From Psychroserpens luteus (lineage in GTDB: Bacteria; Bacteroidota; Bacteroidia; Flavobacteriales; Flavobacteriaceae), in assembly GCF_015319355.1 (NCBI RefSeq), contig NZ_JADILU010000001.1:310001-374000 (forward strand): 64,000 nucleotides of DNA. The letters are read 5' to 3'. The notes below the pieces were generated by a model. That model ran no database searches and was not told the DNA's origin. It was given only the letters and a program-made list of their open reading frames with translations. This document shows, in pieces, positions 53,348-63,244 of this stretch. The translations under genes were made by a program, and so were the position numbers. Each line of letters begins with the position of its first letter. Positions within the stretch are counted from its first letter, which is position 1.

Positions 53348-53678
53348 ATTTAAATTAAGTATTGGTTAGTGGAATAATGTACAATTTTCCCACAATAAAT
53401 TCAATATTGTTTATGAATAGTATTTTATTTTTATGAATTATCTAAAATTCAATCATTAAAATCGCTAAATGTTTAATAAAACTTATTTTAAATTGTAATT
53501 TATTATTCTATTTTTTTTTTCAAACAACTAATTAGGGTACAGTTGAATATCAAAACATCTTCATATTTATAATTGCTAATTTAAAATGAAGGAAGCTTTT
53601 ATATTATGATATAAGGTTATTTCGAGCACAATTTTGTTATTCCTTTCAAAATAGGAAGCTATTCTTATTCTAATAAGG
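53348..53678. other. Intergenic region with two imperfect direct repeats
   Basis: 331 bases, very AT-rich, no gene. Near its right end are two related 32-33 base segments (53590-53622 and 53653-53684) sharing AGGAAGCT at the start and AAGGTTATTT at the end; the second overlaps the tex stop codon. Confidence 0.4.
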
Positions 53679-55799
53679 TTATTTGTTGTGTAATTTTAAC
53701 TGAATTCGTTTTCTCGCAACATCAACATCTAAAACTTTTACAACAATTTGCTGATGCAAATGCACATGTTCATTAACATCTTTCACAAAACTGTCTGATA
53801 AATTAGACACATGAATCAAACCACTTTCTTTAATTCCAACGTCTACAAAACACCCAAAAGCTGTAATATTATTGACAATACCAGGTAATAATTGACCTTC
53901 ACTTAAGTCATTAATGGTTTTGATATTTTGATTAAACGTAAATACTTTTGCTTGTTCTCTAATATCTAAACCTGGTTTTTCTAGTTCTTTTACAATGTCT
54001 TCTAGGGTGAGTAATCCAACTGTATTTGTAACGTAGTTTTTTAAATTCACCTTTTGAAGGAGTGTTTTATTTCCTATTAATTCGGAAATTGAAACACTAG
54101 CATCTTTTGCCATTTGTTGAATGATTGGATAGCTTTCTGGATGAACTGCCGAATCGTCTAACGGATTTTCCCCATCCTTAATTCTTAAAAATCCTGCACC
54201 TTGCTCAAAAGCTTTGTCACCTAATCTTGGCACTTTTTTGATGTCTTTTCTTGATGAGAATGCACCTTTTTCACTTCTGTAATTCACAATGTTTTCAGCG
54301 AGTTTTGGCCCAATTCCAGAGACGTAACTCAATAAACTATGACTCGCAGTATTGATATTAACACCAACTGAGTTTACACAGTTTTCGACAACCACATCCA
54401 ATTCTTTCTTGAGTTTACTTTGGTCTACATCATGTTGATATTGACCAACACCAATAGATTTTGCATCAATTTTTACTAGTTCAGCCAAAGGGTCTTGTAA
54501 ACGCCTCCCAATTGAAACCGATCCACGAACCGTCACATCATAATTAGGGAATTCGTCTCGAGCAATTTTTGATGCTGAATAAATACTAGCTCCAGCTTCA
54601 CTCACCACAAAAACTTGAACATCTGTATTAAAATGTATTTTTCTTACCAAAGCTTCGGTTTCTCTTGATGCAGTTCCGTTTCCAATAGCGATGGCTTCTA
54701 TTTTATGAGCTTCGGTTAAAAAACTAATTTTTTTCATGGCTCCAATCTGATCGTTTTTTGGAGCATGCGGATAAATATTCTCGTTATGTTTTAAATCGCC
54801 TTTTTCATCTAAACAAACTAGTTTACATCCAGATCTAAATCCAGGATCTATCGCTAAAACGCGTTTTTCTCCAAGTGGAGAACCCAACAATAACTGCTTT
54901 AAATTTTTGGCGAATATTGAAATTGCAGCTTCATCTGCTTTGTCTTTTGCTTTTTGAAGCGCTTCGTTACTTAGCGATGGGAATAGTAAACGCTTATAAG
55001 CATCTGAAATGGCCAATTCAATTTGATCTGCACATGCGTTTTGACTTTTAATGATTTTACGATCTATGTAATCTAAAGCACGTTCATTATCGATTTCAAT
55101 TTTTACACGAATAAAACCTTCGTTTTCAGCTCTTAAAATAGCTAGTAATCTGTGAGAAGGAATTCTACTTAAGGCTTCTTCCCATTCAAAATAATCTCTA
55201 AATTTTTGTGCGCTTTCGTCTTCCTTTTTAGACTTCACAACCTTTGTTGAAATCATGGCATGACGTTCTAATTGATTTCTTAGGTTTGATCTAATATCTG
55301 ATCTTTCATTTATCCACTCTGCAATGATATGTCTTGCGCCTTCCAGAGCATTTTCCGAAGAAGAAATAGTACCTTTTACATAGCGCTGCGCAGTAGATTC
55401 TAAATCACCATTGTTTTGTGACATGATGATTTTTGCAAGCGGTTCTAATCCGTTTTGGCGAGCGGTTTCTGCTTTTGTTTTTCTGCTTTTTTTATAAGGT
55501 AGATATAAGTCTTCTAGAGTTGTACTGTCTTGACAAGCGTTTACTTTTGTTTTTAATTCTGAAGTTAAAACGCCTTGCTCCTCTAAAGCTTTTAAAATGG
55601 TAGCTTTTCGTTTTTCTAAGGTTTCAAATTGCTCCTTATATTTTACAATATCTCCAATTTGAACTTCGTCTAAATTTCCGGTAGCTTCTTTTCTATATCT
55701 TGAAATGAAAGGAATCGTACAGTCTTGGTTTAATAAATTGACAGTGTTGATGATACTGTCTTTTGGAAGCTTAGTGTTTTGTTGTATATATGTTATCAT
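53679..55799 (-). CDS. tex: Tex-family transcription accessory RNA-binding protein
   Basis: 706 residues in the Tex layout: helical N-terminal domain, YqgF/RNase H-like domain (about 310-440; VLAIDPGFRSGCKLV, AIAIGNGTASRETE), helix-hairpin-helix region (about 480-550; VSGIGPKLAENIVNY), and a C-terminal S1 domain (about 630-700; GCFVDVGIKESGLIHVS). Tex binds RNA and polymerase-associated complexes and affects transcription. It starts six bases after a terminator-like hairpin that belongs to the upstream envelope operon. Confidence 0.93.
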   Translation of the reverse strand: MITYIQQNTKLPKDSIINTVNLLNQDCTIPFISRYRKEATGNLDEVQIGDIVKYKEQFETLEKRKATILKALEEQGVLTSELKTKVNACQDSTTLEDLYLPYKKSRKTKAETARQNGLEPLAKIIMSQNNGDLESTAQRYVKGTISSSENALEGARHIIAEWINERSDIRSNLRNQLERHAMISTKVVKSKKEDESAQKFRDYFEWEEALSRIPSHRLLAILRAENEGFIRVKIEIDNERALDYIDRKIIKSQNACADQIELAISDAYKRLLFPSLSNEALQKAKDKADEAAISIFAKNLKQLLLGSPLGEKRVLAIDPGFRSGCKLVCLDEKGDLKHNENIYPHAPKNDQIGAMKKISFLTEAHKIEAIAIGNGTASRETEALVRKIHFNTDVQVFVVSEAGASIYSASKIARDEFPNYDVTVRGSVSIGRRLQDPLAELVKIDAKSIGVGQYQHDVDQSKLKKELDVVVENCVNSVGVNINTASHSLLSYVSGIGPKLAENIVNYRSEKGAFSSRKDIKKVPRLGDKAFEQGAGFLRIKDGENPLDDSAVHPESYPIIQQMAKDASVSISELIGNKTLLQKVNLKNYVTNTVGLLTLEDIVKELEKPGLDIREQAKVFTFNQNIKTINDLSEGQLLPGIVNNITAFGCFVDVGIKESGLIHVSNLSDSFVKDVNEHVHLHQQIVVKVLDVDVARKRIQLKLHNK

Positions 55800-55805
55800 A
55801 AAAAA

Positions 55806-55832
55806 GACCTTATACGTGTTTTGTATAAGGTC
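55806..55832 (-). terminator. Hairpin ending the OmpA-like gene operon, just upstream of tex
   Basis: GACCTTATAC pairs perfectly with 55823-55832 across a 7-base loop and is followed on the minus strand by six Ts leading straight into the tex ATG at 55799. Because the tex start lies so close, the hairpin may also sit in the tex leader. Confidence 0.7.
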
Positions 55833-55882
55833 GGTAATATATTTAACTCAGCGTTAATTGCCGAATGATTTTAAAAGAATTT

Positions 55883-56590
55883 TTAATTTTGATTTGCTTG
55901 TTGCTGTGCGTCGTCTATCATAGTTTGATTTGGAACGATGGCAACATTTACACGTCTGTTTTTTGCTCTACCATCTGCAGTATTATTATCATATTTTGGT
56001 TGCGACTCTCCAAACCAATTCGTGTTAAATCTTCCGTTTGATAAACCTTTATTTATTAAGTAGTTTGTTACAGAATACGCTCTATTTTTAGATAAAGTCA
56101 TATTGTAATCTTCTGTTCCAACACTATCTGTATGACCTACAACCAAAATATTAGTGTTTGGATATTCTGCAAATATATTAGCTAATTTATTTAGTGTCGC
56201 TTGTGATGCAGAATTTATATTTGATTTGTCTGTAGCAAAATAAACACCACTATTTTCATCAAAAGTAACGACGATACCATCATCAACGCGTTCTACTACA
56301 GCTCCAGGGATTTCTTCTTCGATTTTTTGTGCTTGCTTATCCATTTTGTTACCAATGAGTATGCCAGCTCCTCCTCCAACAACTCCACCTAGAACAGCAC
56401 CTAATTCTCCATTACCACCTTTGCCTACATTATTGCCAATTATGGCACCTAATATTGCTCCACCTGTGGTTCCAATTACAGCTCCTTTTTGTTTATTATT
56501 ACTGTTTTTTACAGCCTTACAACTAATCATACTCATTGTTAAAACAATGGTAAAACCAATTATTGCTATTTTATTTATATACGTTTTCAT
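55883..56590 (-). CDS. OmpA-like lipoprotein with glycine-zipper region
   Basis: 235 residues with a lipoprotein signal (MSMISC, Cys24 likely lipidated), a glycine-zipper-like stretch (about 38-80; GTTGGAILGAIIGN, GGVVGGGAGILIGN) and a C-terminal OmpA domain (about 110-225) with GHTDSVGTEDYNMTLSKNRA that binds peptidoglycan. It probably links outer membrane to cell wall. Two bases separate it from the lipocalin-like gene upstream, so they form an operon. Confidence 0.88.
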   Translation of the reverse strand: MKTYINKIAIIGFTIVLTMSMISCKAVKNSNNKQKGAVIGTTGGAILGAIIGNNVGKGGNGELGAVLGGVVGGGAGILIGNKMDKQAQKIEEEIPGAVVERVDDGIVVTFDENSGVYFATDKSNINSASQATLNKLANIFAEYPNTNILVVGHTDSVGTEDYNMTLSKNRAYSVTNYLINKGLSNGRFNTNWFGESQPKYDNNTADGRAKNRRVNVAIVPNQTMIDDAQQQANQN

Positions 56591-56592
56591 AA

Positions 56593-57066
56593 TTATAGGG
56601 TTTTTGTAAAGTTTATATTAATGATAAATGGGACACCATCAATATTGACGGTTTGTTGCCATTGCATTTGAGAATCTGTTAATGAGGTTAAATTGAGACG
56701 AAAACCAGCATTGGTTTCAGATTTTCCTTTTTCATTTGTAGGTTTTAAAAGAAAATCATAATATCCTGTAGCTTCGTCAACTTCCTGAATAGTGAAATTG
56801 AAGTAACGTCCTCCTGTGGTGCAATCACTTTTAGTAATTGTATAGATACCAGTATTATTATTAGGGATGAATTGCCAATTACTGCCTTCAAAGCAATCTT
56901 TACTTGCATCGTTAAATAATGTTACATTATACGTTCCTGTTTTACTGTAGGTAATGTTGCTTAGAGTCCAATTCCCTTTTATGACTTTTTTTGAAGTTTT
57001 AACTGTTTTTGATACTCCACAGGATAATAAACACACTGCGAAACAGATTGCTATTAATTGTTTCAT
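56593..57066 (-). CDS. Lipocalin-like lipoprotein
   Basis: 157 residues with a lipoprotein leader (CFAVCLLSC). The mature part shows a lipocalin-type pattern, IKGNWTLSNITYS at the start and NVTLFNDASKDCF, SNWQFIPNNN, with short beta strands after it, as in the lipocalin-like family common in Bacteroidota. It might bind a small hydrophobic ligand at the envelope. It is the first gene of the operon with the OmpA-like lipoprotein. Confidence 0.75.
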   Translation of the reverse strand: MKQLIAICFAVCLLSCGVSKTVKTSKKVIKGNWTLSNITYSKTGTYNVTLFNDASKDCFEGSNWQFIPNNNTGIYTITKSDCTTGGRYFNFTIQEVDEATGYYDFLLKPTNEKGKSETNAGFRLNLTSLTDSQMQWQQTVNIDGVPFIININFTKTL

Positions 57067-57183
57067 GATTATTTTTTTAGTTTAAGCTAAAGTAATCATG
57101 GTACAATGTCTTGAATGATGCAAACCATTTAATTGTTACTTCATTTGAAATAGTAAGTAACCTTAGGAAAGAATTTGAAATAA

Positions 57184-57216
57184 AAAAACCTCCCAGTATT
57201 AAGTTGAGAGGTTTTT
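57184..57216 (-). terminator. Terminator after META-domain gene
   Basis: AAAAACCTC at 57184-57192 pairs with 57208-57216 over a 15-base loop, with a T-run on the minus strand after the second arm. It lies 18 bases beyond the META gene stop. Confidence 0.75.
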
Positions 57217-57233
57217 AAATATGTAATATGTTT

Positions 57234-57692
57234 TTATTTATCAGCTTCAAAAACAGCATAAGGAGCCATTCTAGCTTTATTAAGTGTCATTGTGGTTCCG
57301 TTTAGTGAGTAATTATCTACTTTTTCAAGAATTCCTAGAAAAGCAGTTTCAATAGACATATCTGGACAAGCCATTAAAGTCGCTGCTATTGTTGATAGCG
57401 AAACTCTAAAACCTTCTTTTAATTGGTATGAGCCATTAAAAGTATTACAACTTGCATTACCATAAACTTTATTGTCATTTGAAGAGAACGTAATAAATGC
57501 GTTTTTATCACTCACATCTTTACCCATTAACGTTACTAATTTCCATTTTGTATCTTCAAAAGACGTTTCGTTGTTTGTGAGTTCTATTTCTATATTAGTG
57601 TCTTCTGAGTTTGTAATACTTTCTTTTTTTGTTGAATTACAACTTGTAGCCAATACAAGTATTACAAACATATTTAATGTAAATAATTTCAT
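57234..57692 (-). CDS. META-domain (HslJ-like) lipoprotein
   Basis: 152 residues with a lipoprotein signal (LVLATSC). The META domain (about 48-150) shows TKWKLVTLMGKDV, YGNASCNTFNGSY and ATLMACPDMSIETAFL, the usual family blocks. HslJ-type proteins are associated with envelope stress or antibiotic tolerance; the mechanism is not known. The gene stands between metG upstream and its own terminator. Confidence 0.88.
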   Translation of the reverse strand: MKLFTLNMFVILVLATSCNSTKKESITNSEDTNIEIELTNNETSFEDTKWKLVTLMGKDVSDKNAFITFSSNDNKVYGNASCNTFNGSYQLKEGFRVSLSTIAATLMACPDMSIETAFLGILEKVDNYSLNGTTMTLNKARMAPYAVFEADK

Positions 57693-57743
57693 GTTGTTTT
57701 AGTTTCTAATAATTTATTCAAAAATCTGGCCAAATATTATTAA

Positions 57744-59810
57744 TTAACTAATCTGCAAACCACTTTTAACAGCAGTATCAGGATTTACAAAAACCAATTT
57801 ACCTTCAGGAGTTTCGATCATTAAGATCATCCCTTCACTTTCAACACCTCGCAATGCTCTTGGAGCTAAGTTGACTAAAACGGTTACTTGTTTACCAACC
57901 ACTTCTTCTGGAGTAAAACTTTCTGCAATACCAGAAACTATGGTTCTTGTATCAATTCCTGTATCTACCTTTAAAATTAAAAGTTTTTTCGTTTTTGGCA
58001 TTTTTTCGGCTTCAAGAATAGTTCCAACTCGTAGATCAAGTTTCGTAAAATCTTCAAACGTTATGATGTCTTTTTGTGGCTCGATTACTTTATTAGCTGC
58101 TTCGTTTGCTCTTTTACTAGCTGCTAATTTTTCTAATTGCTCATCCATAGCTTTATCTTCAATTTTTGAGAATAATAATTCACCTTTTCCTATTTGGTGT
58201 CCTGACGGAAGTAGAATGTCTTTAGTTGAAATGTCACTCCAAGTAGATTCCGCATCAAGTGCGGAATGACAAAGTATCCCTTTTAGTTTTTCCGAAGTAA
58301 ATGGTAAAAACGGTTCACTCAATGTTGCTAAAGCACTAGCAATTTGAAGTGCGACGAACATGATCGTTTTTGTACGAACTTCATCTGTTTTGATGAGTTT
58401 CCAAGGTTCTTCATCTGCTAAGTACTTATTACCTAAACGTGCTAAGTTCATCAACTCTTGACTTGCTTCTCTAAAACGGTAACGTTCAATAGAACTTTCA
58501 ATAACTGATGGATATGCTTTAATTGCAGCCAATGTTTCGTTATCAATTTCAGAAAATTCTGAAGCTTCAGGTACAACACCTTCGTAATATTTATTGGTAA
58601 GGACGACAACTCGATTTATAAAATTTCCGAAGATAGCCACCAATTCATTATTATTTCTTGCTTGAAAATCTTTCCAAGTGAAATCGTTATCCTTAGATTC
58701 TGGAGCATTTGCAGTCAACGCATAACGCAACACATCTTGCTGGTTTGGGAAATCTTCTAAATAATCTGGCAACCAAACAGCCCAGTTTTTAGACGTTGAT
58801 AATTTGTTACCTTCTAAGTTTAAAAACTCATTTGCTGGCACGTTATCTGGTAAAATATAAGAACCTTCTGCTTTTAACATTGAAGGGAAAATAATACAGT
58901 GAAAAACGATATTATCTTTACCAATAAAATGAACCAATTTGGTGTCTTCATCTTTCCAATATGGTTCCCAATCTTTACCTTCTCGTGCAGCCCATTCTTT
59001 AGTTGCAGAGATGTAACCAATTGGTGCGTCAAACCAAACGTAAAGCACTTTGCCCTCGCCTCCTGGAGCAGGAACAGGAATTCCCCAATCAAGATCGCGA
59101 GTTACAGCTCTTGGACGCAAACCGTCGTCAAGCCATGATTTTACTTGTCCGTAGACATTAGGTTTCCAGTCTTTTTTATGCCCTTTTAAAATCCATTCTC
59201 TTAAAAAAACTTCGTGTTTATCTAGTGGTAAAAACCAGTGTTTCGTTTCTTTTAACGTTGGAACATTACCAGTAATTGCAGATTTCGGATTGATTAGATC
59301 TGTTGCGTTTAAACTAGAACCGCAATTTTCACATTGATCGCCATAAGCTTCTTCGTTTCCACATTTTGGACAGGTTCCTGTTACGAAACGATCTGCTAAA
59401 AACTGGTTAGCCTCTTCATCATATAATTGCTCTGTAACTTCTTCTATAAATTCACCTTTATCATTAAGTGTCTTAAAGAATTCTTGAGCAGTATCATGAT
59501 GAATTTTTGCAGAGGTACGTGAGTAGTTGTCAAAGGTAATTCCGAAGTCAATAAACGATTTTTTGATAATCGCATGGTATTTATCAACGATATCTTGAGG
59601 TGTCACACCTTCCTTTTTCGCTTTAATAGTAATTGGCACTCCATGTTCATCGCTTCCGCAAATGAATGCCACGTCATTACCAGTTAATCTTTTATAGCGT
59701 GCATAAATATCTGCAGGTACATACACACCAGCTAAGTGACCAATATGAATTGGACCGTTGGTGTATGGTAAAGCTGCAGTAATTGTATATCGTTTTGGAT
59801 GTGTTGACAT
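57744..59810 (-). CDS. metG: Methionyl-tRNA synthetase
   Basis: 688 residues. HIGH motif at 22-25 (IHIGHLAG), zinc-binding Cys pairs near 148-168 (CPKCG, CENCGSS), KMSKS-like KLSTS near 335-340, anticodon-binding domain to about 510 and a C-terminal EMAP/tRNA-binding domain (about 585-688; [18 protein letters not shown]). Between them, around residue 510-525, is an unusual [11 protein letters not shown] segment encoded by a palindromic repeat. Attaches methionine to tRNA-Met. An essential gene, divergent from the gene at 59922. Confidence 0.97.
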   Translation of the reverse strand: MSTHPKRYTITAALPYTNGPIHIGHLAGVYVPADIYARYKRLTGNDVAFICGSDEHGVPITIKAKKEGVTPQDIVDKYHAIIKKSFIDFGITFDNYSRTSAKIHHDTAQEFFKTLNDKGEFIEEVTEQLYDEEANQFLADRFVTGTCPKCGNEEAYGDQCENCGSSLNATDLINPKSAITGNVPTLKETKHWFLPLDKHEVFLREWILKGHKKDWKPNVYGQVKSWLDDGLRPRAVTRDLDWGIPVPAPGGEGKVLYVWFDAPIGYISATKEWAAREGKDWEPYWKDEDTKLVHFIGKDNIVFHCIIFPSMLKAEGSYILPDNVPANEFLNLEGNKLSTSKNWAVWLPDYLEDFPNQQDVLRYALTANAPESKDNDFTWKDFQARNNNELVAIFGNFINRVVVLTNKYYEGVVPEASEFSEIDNETLAAIKAYPSVIESSIERYRFREASQELMNLARLGNKYLADEEPWKLIKTDEVRTKTIMFVALQIASALATLSEPFLPFTSEKLKGILCHSALDAESTWSDISTKDILLPSGHQIGKGELLFSKIEDKAMDEQLEKLAASKRANEAANKVIEPQKDIITFEDFTKLDLRVGTILEAEKMPKTKKLLILKVDTGIDTRTIVSGIAESFTPEEVVGKQVTVLVNLAPRALRGVESEGMILMIETPEGKLVFVNPDTAVKSGLQIS
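58247..58267. repeat. Palindromic repeat inserted in frame in metG
   Basis: ATTCCGCA at 58247-58254 and its exact complement at 58260-58267 flank five bases. On the coding strand it contributes HSALDAES, a peptide signature I recall from the dispersed GTCATTCCGCAC-type repeats of bacterial genomes. It sits in the linker before the EMAP domain, keeps the frame, and adds a peptide not expected in MetRS. Confidence 0.7.
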
Positions 59811-59921
59811 AAGTGTTTATAATTTGAGTGTAAAAATAATCATTAAGTTTTTTATTCTTTAACTCTTAACTGTCCAAATGAAATTTGGTTATGTTTTTTT
59901 GTTAGATTTGATGAAAAAGCA

Positions 59922-60554
59922 ATGAAAAAGTACTATAATTTTATTTTAGTATTCTTTTTTATGAGTTTATGTTTAGCTCAAAATGTAGAAGAATCAACGC
60001 GATCAGAATCAAATCCAATAATTTATGGGAATTTCATGATTGGTGGTGCCAATAGTGGTAATGAAGTAAAAGGTTTGACTCTAGGTTTTGATGTAAATTA
60101 TCAAGTAAATAAAGATTTATTTACTTTTAGAACCACTTATATTGCTGAAGAAAATCCTGATCCTGGATTAGCTGCTCTTTTTATTTTCCCAAGATACACA
60201 GGAGGAGATTCTATGAATGAGTTTGCATTACTCTATGGAAAACGGTTTGTTTTTAATGGGTCTGCTTTGAGTTTATCGGCAGGTTTATCTACCAATTTAG
60301 TGAAATATTCACATTATATTGATGGAGATAAAATTAAATTCAGAAAGTCATATATGGCTATTCCTTTTGAATTAAATTTCAATATTTTTAAAGCTAGAAA
60401 AAAAAGAATTCGAGTCTTTTATGGAATTATTCCTGTAGGACAACCAACGTCTTTTGGACGAAGTTTTGGAGTTAAATTATTTGGAAGCTTGGGAGAGGTT
60501 AATTATTTTGGATTAGGCTTAAACTTTGGTTTTGGTTGGCATAAAAAGTATTGA
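59922..60554 (+). CDS. Secreted hypothetical protein, outer-membrane beta-barrel-like
   Basis: 210 residues with a signal peptide (cut near CLAQ). The mature part alternates hydrophobic and polar residues with aromatic-rich strands (GLTLGFDVNYQVNKDLFTFR, ALLYGKRFVFNG, FGLGLNFGFGW) ending in a basic-aromatic C-terminus, a pattern of small outer-membrane barrels. No named family. It lies divergent to metG and upstream of the carboxypeptidase gene. Confidence 0.6.
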   Translation: MKKYYNFILVFFFMSLCLAQNVEESTRSESNPIIYGNFMIGGANSGNEVKGLTLGFDVNYQVNKDLFTFRTTYIAEENPDPGLAALFIFPRYTGGDSMNEFALLYGKRFVFNGSALSLSAGLSTNLVKYSHYIDGDKIKFRKSYMAIPFELNFNIFKARKKRIRVFYGIIPVGQPTSFGRSFGVKLFGSLGEVNYFGLGLNFGFGWHKKY

Positions 60555-60597
60555 AAATCTCTTTTCAAATGTGTCAAATATCATTTACATTTACAAT

Positions 60598-61608
60598 ATG
60601 TCTAAAACCCATTCTTTTTTAATCTTGATATGCGTTTCTTTTTTCTTCGGAAATGTAACCGCTCAAGATAAATCTGTCCAAAAAAAACAAACTGTTTTGA
60701 TACAACCACAATTTTTAAAAGCAGGCGACACTGTTGCTATCGTAGCACCTTCAGGAATATTAAAAAACAGAAATGATGAAGTTGCTCAGGCTTTAGAACT
60801 TTTAGAAAGTTGGGGTTTACACGCTGTAGTTGGTAAACATGTATTTAGTAAGGGTGATCATTTTGCTGGAACAGATGCAGAACGTTGTGAGGACTTTCAA
60901 AAAGCATTAGATGACCCAACAATAAGTGCGATTTGGTGTGCAAGAGGAGGATATGGAACCGTTAGAATTTTAGATAAATTAGATTATACTGCATTTAAGA
61001 AACATCCAAAATGGCTCATTGGCTATAGTGACATTACAGCGTTACACAATCAGTTTCATAATGAAGGGTTTCAAAGTATTCATGCCATGATGTGTGTGAG
61101 CTTGACAAAAGATATTTCAGAAATAAAAGAAACTGTAGAGACTTTTAAATCTACAATCTTTGGAAATCAGGTTGATTATATCCTAAAAGGCTCAACATAT
61201 AATAGAGTAGGTGAGGCAAGCGGACCATTAGTTGGTGGAAACCTTACAATTCTTCACACCATGTTAGGCTCTAAAGAAAGTATTGATACCACCGGAAAAA
61301 TCTTATTTATTGAAGAAATAGGAGAATATAAATATCATATAGATCGCATGTTACAAAGTATGAAACGTGCAGGTTATTTTGATAATTGTGTAGGTCTTTT
61401 AGTTGGAGATATGAGTAGAATGCGAAAAAATACGACGCCTTGGGGAACATCTGTAGAGCAATTGATTTTAGATGCTTTAGTAGATTATGATTTTCCTATT
61501 GCATTTGGTATGCCTGCTGGACATGAGAAGGATAATCGTGCGATGGTTTTAGGACAGATTGTTGAGTTGACGGTTGGGAAAGAGAAGTCTACGGTTGTTT
61601 TTGAATAG
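60598..61608 (+). CDS. LD-carboxypeptidase (S66 family)
   Basis: 336 residues from the ATG at 60598, which gives a proper signal peptide (MSKTHSFLILICVSFFFG, cut near TAQ); the frame extends upstream without a sensible start. The S66 triad is visible: Ser in GYSDIT, Glu in LFIEEIGEY and His in GMPAGHEKDN. The enzyme removes the terminal D-Ala from cytoplasmic or periplasmic murein tetrapeptides, or hydrolyses microcin-type amides; its export signal suggests murein recycling in the periplasm. Confidence 0.88.
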   Translation: MSKTHSFLILICVSFFFGNVTAQDKSVQKKQTVLIQPQFLKAGDTVAIVAPSGILKNRNDEVAQALELLESWGLHAVVGKHVFSKGDHFAGTDAERCEDFQKALDDPTISAIWCARGGYGTVRILDKLDYTAFKKHPKWLIGYSDITALHNQFHNEGFQSIHAMMCVSLTKDISEIKETVETFKSTIFGNQVDYILKGSTYNRVGEASGPLVGGNLTILHTMLGSKESIDTTGKILFIEEIGEYKYHIDRMLQSMKRAGYFDNCVGLLVGDMSRMRKNTTPWGTSVEQLILDALVDYDFPIAFGMPAGHEKDNRAMVLGQIVELTVGKEKSTVVFE

Positions 61609-61643
61609 TAATAGTTCAAAATTTTATAAAATAAAACTATCAT

Positions 61644-62096
61644 TTAAACTCCAAACTGGTTTAAATGATGGTTTATATGCTTGTAGAATAGGTTATTCCA
61701 TTCGTTTGTAGTGAGTTTTCCAAATGAATGTGATTCTTTATTGTCAAAATGACTTTCTCCTAAGCTTTGTGTCTTTTCAAGGTAGTTTATAAGTCGTTCT
61801 TTTTCTAATTCAAAGTTTTTAGAATCTTTCACTAGAAACTGTGGAGCAGTTTGGCCATTTTTTTTATAAGGTTTTTCATTTGTAACAAAGGGTTTTATTA
61901 ATAATTTTACAAGCATCTTTTTTAACCCTTTTGGTTTTGGGTGTATATCCTCGTAAACCATTTCATAAGCTACGTTGCAATGTGCTAACATCTGATCAAT
62001 ACTCATCTTTCCCCATTTTGGTTTGGTTTCAACTCTTAAATTGTTGATTCTATTTATAACAGTTTCTGTTTCCTTTTGGTCAAATATATTAGTCAT
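61644..62096 (-). CDS. DUF1569/DinB-like small protein
   Basis: 150 residues. The family pattern KWGKMSIDQMLAHCNVAYEM and LFYKHINHHLNQFGV, with spaced His residues, matches the DinB-like four-helix fold (DUF1569), often metal-binding. No signal peptide; role unknown. It converges with the carboxypeptidase gene. Confidence 0.75.
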   Translation of the reverse strand: MTNIFDQKETETVINRINNLRVETKPKWGKMSIDQMLAHCNVAYEMVYEDIHPKPKGLKKMLVKLLIKPFVTNEKPYKKNGQTAPQFLVKDSKNFELEKERLINYLEKTQSLGESHFDNKESHSFGKLTTNEWNNLFYKHINHHLNQFGV

Positions 62097-62141
62097 GGTT
62101 TTGTCCTATTTTTACATAGCAATTTAACTAAATTAAACTGA

Positions 62142-62488
62142 ATGGCTTCCTACAATCTTTCAAAACCAAAACGTGATCAACTTGTTGGGCAAATCAATCT
62201 AGAGATTGCTAATGATTTATCTCTTGGGAAAACTGAAAACATTATAACTTATTTTTCAAATGAAGATACTTACATTAGAAAAATAGGATATCTAACAATT
62301 GGCAAATTGCTTATAAAAAAGGATGTTTAAAAACAGTCGTGGCGCATTTAAATACATGGGAGAATAAAGTTCTAGTAGAAAAAGCACTTGATAAAATAGT
62401 AGATGTTCATAATCGGTATAAAAAGCTTGCGATTTTAAGTCAAGACCAGGCCATTGCCTACATTGATAAAAATTACAGAACACAATAG
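62142..62488 (+). pseudogene. HEAT-repeat-like gene with internal deletion and frameshift
   Basis: The first frame (62142-62330) reads MASYNLSKPKRDQLVG and then DTYIRKIGYLTIGKL before stopping. In another frame from about 62303 the sequence continues as QIAYKKGCLKTVVAHLN, WENKVLVEKALDKIVDV and DQAIAYIDKNY to TAG at 62486. From memory, flavobacterial HEAT-repeat proteins start like the first part and end like the second, with several repeats in between. A deletion joining GYLTIGK to a similar VIGQ site would explain the frame change. Probably a relic. Confidence 0.6.
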
Positions 62489-62654
62489 TTTATCTTTTAC
62501 AAAAATTCTTTTATAGTTTCTAACTATGAAAAACAAATTAAAGTAAGAAAATTCTTTAATTTGTTAATTAAAAACGCTATTTGTCTAAAAATTATGCATT
62601 TCGTTTTTTATCATTTTATATTAGATTTTTATTAACCCCAAATCTCTATATATT

Positions 62655-63206
62655 ATGAAAAAAAACTATCTCTTATATTTTCTATTCACAGTATTACTCT
62701 TCTCTTCATGTACAGAGAATGAAAGTATTGAAGAACAAATAGATATTGAAGAAGTGGCCTCTGATGAACCATGCTTTACGACCGCACTTATTGCTGGACA
62801 AAATTATGATGCAGGAATTGTGACTGCAGATATTGATGGCGACAACTTAATTATTACCTTTTCTAGCAATGGTGACTGGATAATAGGGACCACACATTTA
62901 AGTGTTGGAAATTGTGATGAGGACTGGGTTCCACTTACAGGTTCAGGGAATCCACAAATTGGACAGTTTGAATATACAGAACCTTTTTCTATAACACCTT
63001 ATGAAGTAGTTTACATAATTTCATTAGAAGGTTTGGATGATAATTATTGCTTTGCAGCGCATGCTGAAGTAGAAGGTCCAGACGGTAATGGTGAAACAGC
63101 ATGGGCAGAAGGTCCTGAGTTTGACGGAAGAAGTTGGGCTATGTTTGTGGAAGCTACATTGTCTGAATGTGAAGATGGCGATGATGGTGGTAACAATGCA
63201 TTTTAA
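62655..63206 (+). CDS. Acidic secreted lipoprotein
   Basis: 183 residues with a lipoprotein leader (LLFSSC). The mature part is acidic and Gly-rich, with four Cys residues (DEPCFT, VGNCDED, NYCFAAH, SECEDG) that may form disulfides and a DGDDGG end. No family recognised. It lies between the two HEAT-like remnants and is followed by a long perfect hairpin terminator. Confidence 0.65.
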   Translation: MKKNYLLYFLFTVLLFSSCTENESIEEQIDIEEVASDEPCFTTALIAGQNYDAGIVTADIDGDNLIITFSSNGDWIIGTTHLSVGNCDEDWVPLTGSGNPQIGQFEYTEPFSITPYEVVYIISLEGLDDNYCFAAHAEVEGPDGNGETAWAEGPEFDGRSWAMFVEATLSECEDGDDGGNNAF

Positions 63207-63244
63207 TTAATAGGATAAATAATTTCTTATAAAAGAATTGTTAG

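Noticed and set aside
42762-60656. Recurrent TTTTTCTTCGGAAAT words (near 42765, 43920, 48680 and 60647)
   Set aside because: At two sites they encode FFFGN in signal peptides and at one the end of another protein (ISEEK on the opposite strand); chance and codon bias in AT-rich DNA explain them.
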